DNA from: Gracilaria vermiculophylla
Taxonomy: Eukaryota > Rhodophyta > Florideophyceae > Gracilariales > Gracilariaceae
DNA length: 56,302 nucleotides
Reading direction: 5' to 3'
Assembly: GCA_019155205.2 (NCBI GenBank)
Contig: JAHNZQ020003147.1
Coordinates: forward strand, 1,937,152 to 1,993,453
Below are positions 53,301-56,302 of the stretch, piece after piece. The notes beneath the pieces are model-generated. The model was given only the letters and a program-made list of their open reading frames with translations. It was not told the DNA's origin and made no database searches. The position numbers and the translations under genes were made by a program. Positions within the stretch are counted from its first letter, which is position 1, and every line of letters begins with the position of its first letter.

Positions 53301-54187
53301 TGGACCTCATCGCGTTCAAAATTGCGCGCATGGGGTCCGGAACTCCTCGAGAGTTGATGTACCGGTTTGGCATCGGGTGTGAGCTGGATCATGTGCTTGG
53401 CCAGGCTGAACTGACCCAGGTGCCCAGACCACATATCCTCAAACACGGACAGCATCTTCACTACCCTATGGCGATAACCTTCGAAATCCTCGCCAATTTG
53501 GAGCTTCTCCTGGCACGTGGCAAGATTCTCTTCCTCTGGAGCCGTTGAAGTCGCTTCAGCCTCCATGGTGGCGATTGCATTGCAGCCCGCAAGGTCTTTC
53601 ACACAAGGAAGATGAACCAGTCCTGCAGGGGCTGGTAGTTCCAGTCCGACAACAGTTCCTTTCTGGAGTCGTAACGGCGACTCCTTCAGGTTGGCGAACA
53701 CAACCCTGAAACGAATGTTCGGTATTATTTCCGTAATACCGTTCGCCATCATGGAGTGCTGTTTTGTTGTCAGGTGGGGACTCTCCTGTAGGAATGAAAG
53801 GCCAGATGCGGAGGTCTGCACCCAAACGTCGGCCTGACTCCTCGCGGGTATTTCGATGCTCTTCACCACTCGGAGCTTGTTCGAGTGCGTCTTCTTTGGA
53901 AGAGTACCCACGTGACGTGCGTTGGCGTCTGATCGTGGAGATGCAGAAACGATACCTACAGGGGCGGCATCGTGAAACGTCACCTTCCACAGGCGTGGGT
54001 AAATTGCACGTACATACCGGTCTACAAAGGAAGTGCCCAATATGCATTGTGCGGCCAAGTTGGTTGCCACGAAGAACCACATTTTCATCTGTGAGGAACC
54101 CAACCGGAGGTATACAAGTATCGCTCTGAGGATGGTTAGTGCTCGACGGAACGCATCGTGCACTGTAGGGGGCTTGCCAGTCCTCAA
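50338..54187 (-). pseudogene. gypsy pol, copy 2
   Basis: Segments on the minus strand: protease C-terminal part to RT palm (54187-53042, open), RT (53118-52501; Y-I-D-D with one extra codon region, F-G-L-K-N-A-P-A-S-F-Q), RNase H (52426-51958; W-S/R-T-D-H-A-L-L-K-W, I-K-H-Q-A-A-D), stop after I-V-D-S-L-R at 51958-51960, integrase zinc domain and first catalytic Asp (51889-51425; F-M-D-I-L-G-P-L), core (51409-51119; L-T-D-N-G-H-Q, H-G-Q-A-E), linker, and chromodomain (to 50338; A-V-D-P-I-V-S-H-R, Y-R-V-R-W-Y-G-Y). Several frameshifts. Where copy 1 has stops (12621, 13974, 14691, 14835), copy 2 has sense codons, so those are lesions of copy 1 alone. Confidence 0.9.
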
Positions 54188-54188
54188 G

Positions 54189-54751
54189 TGTCGGATGAAG
54201 TGCCTGTGCTGTCACTGACAACCAAATGTTCCGGGGAACATGGGCTGCGTTGCATGTTGACTCTGTCTGATACACGTGTGCAGGTGTGCTACTCGGCACG
54301 TTGTTCACTCCCATATCGTTTCCAGGTGTACACATTGCAAACTCAGCTTAATGTACACCGGATATGGTTTAGTGTAATGTGCCTCGTCATGGTAACTATA
54401 CACACACATTGCTGTACGGACACCAGTGGTGGCGGAATACAGAGAGTGTAAGGTGGTTGAGTGAATTTGTGCATTGTAATGGTCCCGTGAGTGTACGGCA
54501 CTGTCATGCCTTGTTGTGCCTTGCTGTTGTAAGCACTATTGAATTGTGTCTATTACATTTATGTCATGTTACAATATGATTGGTAGTATTGAGTGTCTCG
54601 CCTTTGTAGTGTAATTTCTGATGCAACCTAGTCGGTGCTACTGAGGCACTATATAAATCGTGGTCGAGTCACCTCCAAGTATTTCCAAGCCAGAGCTGGC
54701 GAACATTCTTAATATCCCTCCAACTTTCCCGTGCCCCTCTGACATCCAATA
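54189..54751 (+). repeat. copia-Y 5' LTR
   Basis: 563 bases, TGTCGG to CCAATA, the same length as the solo LTR in gypsy copy 1. TATA box TATATAAAT at 54650-54658 followed by the transcription start region. No primer-binding site beginning TGG directly at the LTR end; TGGGCCCAGCC starts six bases further on and might serve. Confidence 0.9.
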
Positions 54752-55982
54752 GGTCATGGGCCCAGCCCCGCTGACCTCTGCCGCTATCCCTTGTGTATCG
54801 CCGCTCTCCCTCACCGCCGTTCACCCGCGTTGCTTCTTCGTTCCCTCCGTCATTTCGTTGCGTCGGGTGTGTTGAGCGTATCGTTGGTTGCTGTTGTAAT
54901 TTTTCTTTCGGTCTCGCGTTCCTCCCTGAGGGCGTTGTGTTGGTAGTGGTTCGACGTTGGTTATGCCGTGTAATCGTGTTCGGGTTATCGTTGTCGCCCG
55001 TGTTTGTCGATCGCTACTCCTTTCGTTTGGTCTCCCTCTGTTCTTTTTGTTGGGATCCCCGCGTCGTGTTTGCGGGTTCTGATCCGAGAGGTTGAGGACC
55101 GTATTTTTGTTGAAGTCTGGGCACTATCGTGTTGTGTCTCAGCAGTGTGTGTGAAATCTGGGATTTGTGATTCCCAGTTTGTGTGTTTTGTGTCATCACT
55201 TGGTGACCAGTGCGACGAATGGTTGATCCGTAGTACTTTGAGTGATTCCTGGTACTGCGGGGTTGTTAGCTTGGCGACGTGATCCAAAGCAGGTGTTTCT
55301 GTCAAGCGGGCTCCACACCGGTTCTACTTTTGTAGGGCGGATAACGGTGTTGGTCGGAAGACCTGGCGAGTACCGCGGGATCACCTGTGGACGGGGTGTC
55401 GTGGCGTACTGCACTTGGTTGGTGTTGATCTGTGTGAGAACCTGACTTTGGGTCGGGTGCTTGGACTGTTGCGAACGATACCCATAACGAGCTTTTGATC
55501 CGGGGACCCAGGTCTTCCGGGGAGGAAACGCGGCACAGGCTTACCTACGGTGAAGCCGCGAGTCACCTTTATTGGTGCTCATCTGCAGCGTACATTGGGG
55601 TCAAATTAACTTCAGTTTGAGGCTGCGCAAGTTCTTGCAAGAGACCAGAGAGGGCTAACTTGGTGAAGACATATCTTTGGTCATTAACCATCCTCTGGAA
55701 GTCTCGTAAAGAGCGACGCACCTTCTCCTTGAGCGTAGGAGGAGGCAGACAGAAGAAAGCGCTTTCTACCCGGAAGAGCTCCGGAGGTCAGAGGTCCGAC
55801 CTCTAGGGTGCGCGGATTGCTGCTGATGATCCTGCCTGTGCCATCCGTCTACAGTTCTTATTTGTTCTTTTTCTTGTGGTTTGTGGTTTGTTGTTTGCTG
55901 TTTGTTGTTTGTTGTTTGTTGCTTGTTATTGTTTGCTGTTTTCAACCCATCTGTTTCCTCTAAGCAGTACATCTCGCAAAGC
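54752..55982 (+). other. copia-Y leader
   Basis: 1.2 kb between LTR and gag, long for a copia leader. Pyrimidine- and GT-rich, with a TTGTTTG-type repeat at about 55860-55940. No coding motif seen; open frames (such as 54793-55095) look incidental. Confidence 0.5.
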
Positions 55983-56302
55983 ATGGACTCGTTCAGTGGG
56001 GTCAAAATTGAAAAGTTGGGTGAGGATAACTTCCATGTATGGTAGCAAAAGATTGAGCTACTGCTTGCGCTTAAAGACGTCGATGATCACCTCGACTCTG
56101 TACGATTCACCGAAGAAAATGAGCTGTCTACTTGGAAGAAGAAAGATGCCAAAGCCAGAGCAATCATCGGCCTACCTCTCAGTGATGAGCATTTGGACCA
56201 TGTAAGGGACGCTGACAACGCCGCCGACATGTGGGAAGCCATCTGTGATGTGTTCCAACGCAAAACTTTGCTCAACAAAATCAACGCCCGACGGTCCTTC
56301 TA
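55983..56302 (+). pseudogene. copia-Y gag, partial, with early stop
   Basis: Frame from ATG 55983 (MDSFSGVKIEKLGEDNF) to the end of the window. Copia gag (UBN2/DUF4219-like) motifs: K-L-G-E-D-N-F-H-V-W, then I-E-L-L-L-A-L-K-D-V-D, W-K-K-K-D-A-K-A-R-A-I-I, A-D-N-A-A-D-M-W-E-A-I and F-Q-R-K-T-L-L-N-K-I. A TAG at 56043-56045 follows the Trp, where these proteins usually have a basic residue. The rest of the frame is open, so the copy is fairly young. 3' end outside the window. Confidence 0.85.

Larger units (their letters stand above)
46938..54188 (-). mobile_element. Ty3/gypsy chromovirus, copy 2, 5' part missing from the window
   Basis: Minus orientation: starts inside the protease at 54188 (cut by copia-Y), then RT, RNase H, integrase, chromodomain (stop at 50338), antisense gene on the plus strand (48214-50095), polypurine tract and 3' LTR (46938-47494). 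Gag and the 5' LTR should lie beyond the copia-Y element, outside the window. Same order and same antisense gene as copy 1, without the solo LTR and pogo insertions. Confidence 0.9.
54189..56302 (+). mobile_element. copia-Y, Ty1/copia element, 5' part
   Basis: 5' LTR 54189-54751, long leader, gag from 55983, running off the window end. Inserted into the protease region of gypsy copy 2; the left target would be TCAAG (54184-54188). Its LTR is the same family as the solo LTR at 18598-19160. Confidence 0.88.

Noticed and set aside
54793..55095. 100-codon frame in the copia-Y leader
   Set aside because: Composition follows the T/G-rich leader, no motif, and not in the gag frame.

Overview
Eukaryotic nuclear DNA: a very GC-rich stretch with one spliced, animal-type gene at the left end (1 to about 3030), followed by more than 50 kb that is almost entirely nested transposable elements. 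The lineage cannot be fixed from the sequence. The left gene resembles MYDGF, a family best known from animals. The elements (Ty3/gypsy chromovirus, Ty1/copia, pogo, Tc1-like, PIF/Harbinger) occur together in several eukaryotic groups. Three runs of exactly 100 N are scaffold gaps and all lie inside repeats. No CRISPR array, operon, rRNA or tRNA gene was found.

Layout. 1-3030: GC-extreme DNA with a two-exon MYDGF-like gene (minus, 472-1034). From about 3060 to 23200 lies one nested stack. A Tc1-like relic (Tc1-G) is split by a Ty1/copia element (copia-Z, 3352-22383, target duplication TAAAT/TAGAT). The 5' LTR of copia-Z carries a Tc1-A element (3555-9023), itself hit by a Tc1-B element (3605-4813) and a PIF/Harbinger element (5307-8006, ATT duplication). 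The copia-Z gag is interrupted by a gypsy chromovirus (9290-21739), itself hit by a copia-Y solo LTR (18598-19160, ACGGG duplication) and a pogo element (19415-21185, TA). 23231-25573: three solo gypsy LTRs. 26440-27270 and 45890-46700: an inverted, diverged pair of an unclassified repeat. 29226-37078: three Tc1-B elements head to tail, sharing single TA dinucleotides; the first carries a pogo element (with a solo LTR inside it) and a Tc1-A element. 37079-42701: a second DDE transposon with two convergent genes, interrupted by Harbinger copy 2 (38510-41207, AGT duplication). 46938-54188: a second gypsy chromovirus copy on the minus strand, cut at its protease by a copia-Y element that runs off the right end.

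The most unusual item is the gypsy chromovirus. Besides gag, protease, RT, RNase H, integrase and a C-terminal chromodomain, both copies carry a long gene of about 630 codons on the opposite strand, between pol and the 3' LTR. It meets pol tail to tail, has a TATA-like box 92 bases before the same start codon in both copies, and lies between two copies of the same polypurine tract. I do not recognise its product. The full element without later insertions is about 10 kb.

Most element genes are broken. The readable intact frames are the MYDGF-like gene, the Myb-like gene of Harbinger copy 1, the transposase of Harbinger copy 2, and an unknown 213-codon frame at 37532-38173. All functional statements are from motifs and copy-to-copy comparison by eye; no database search was possible.
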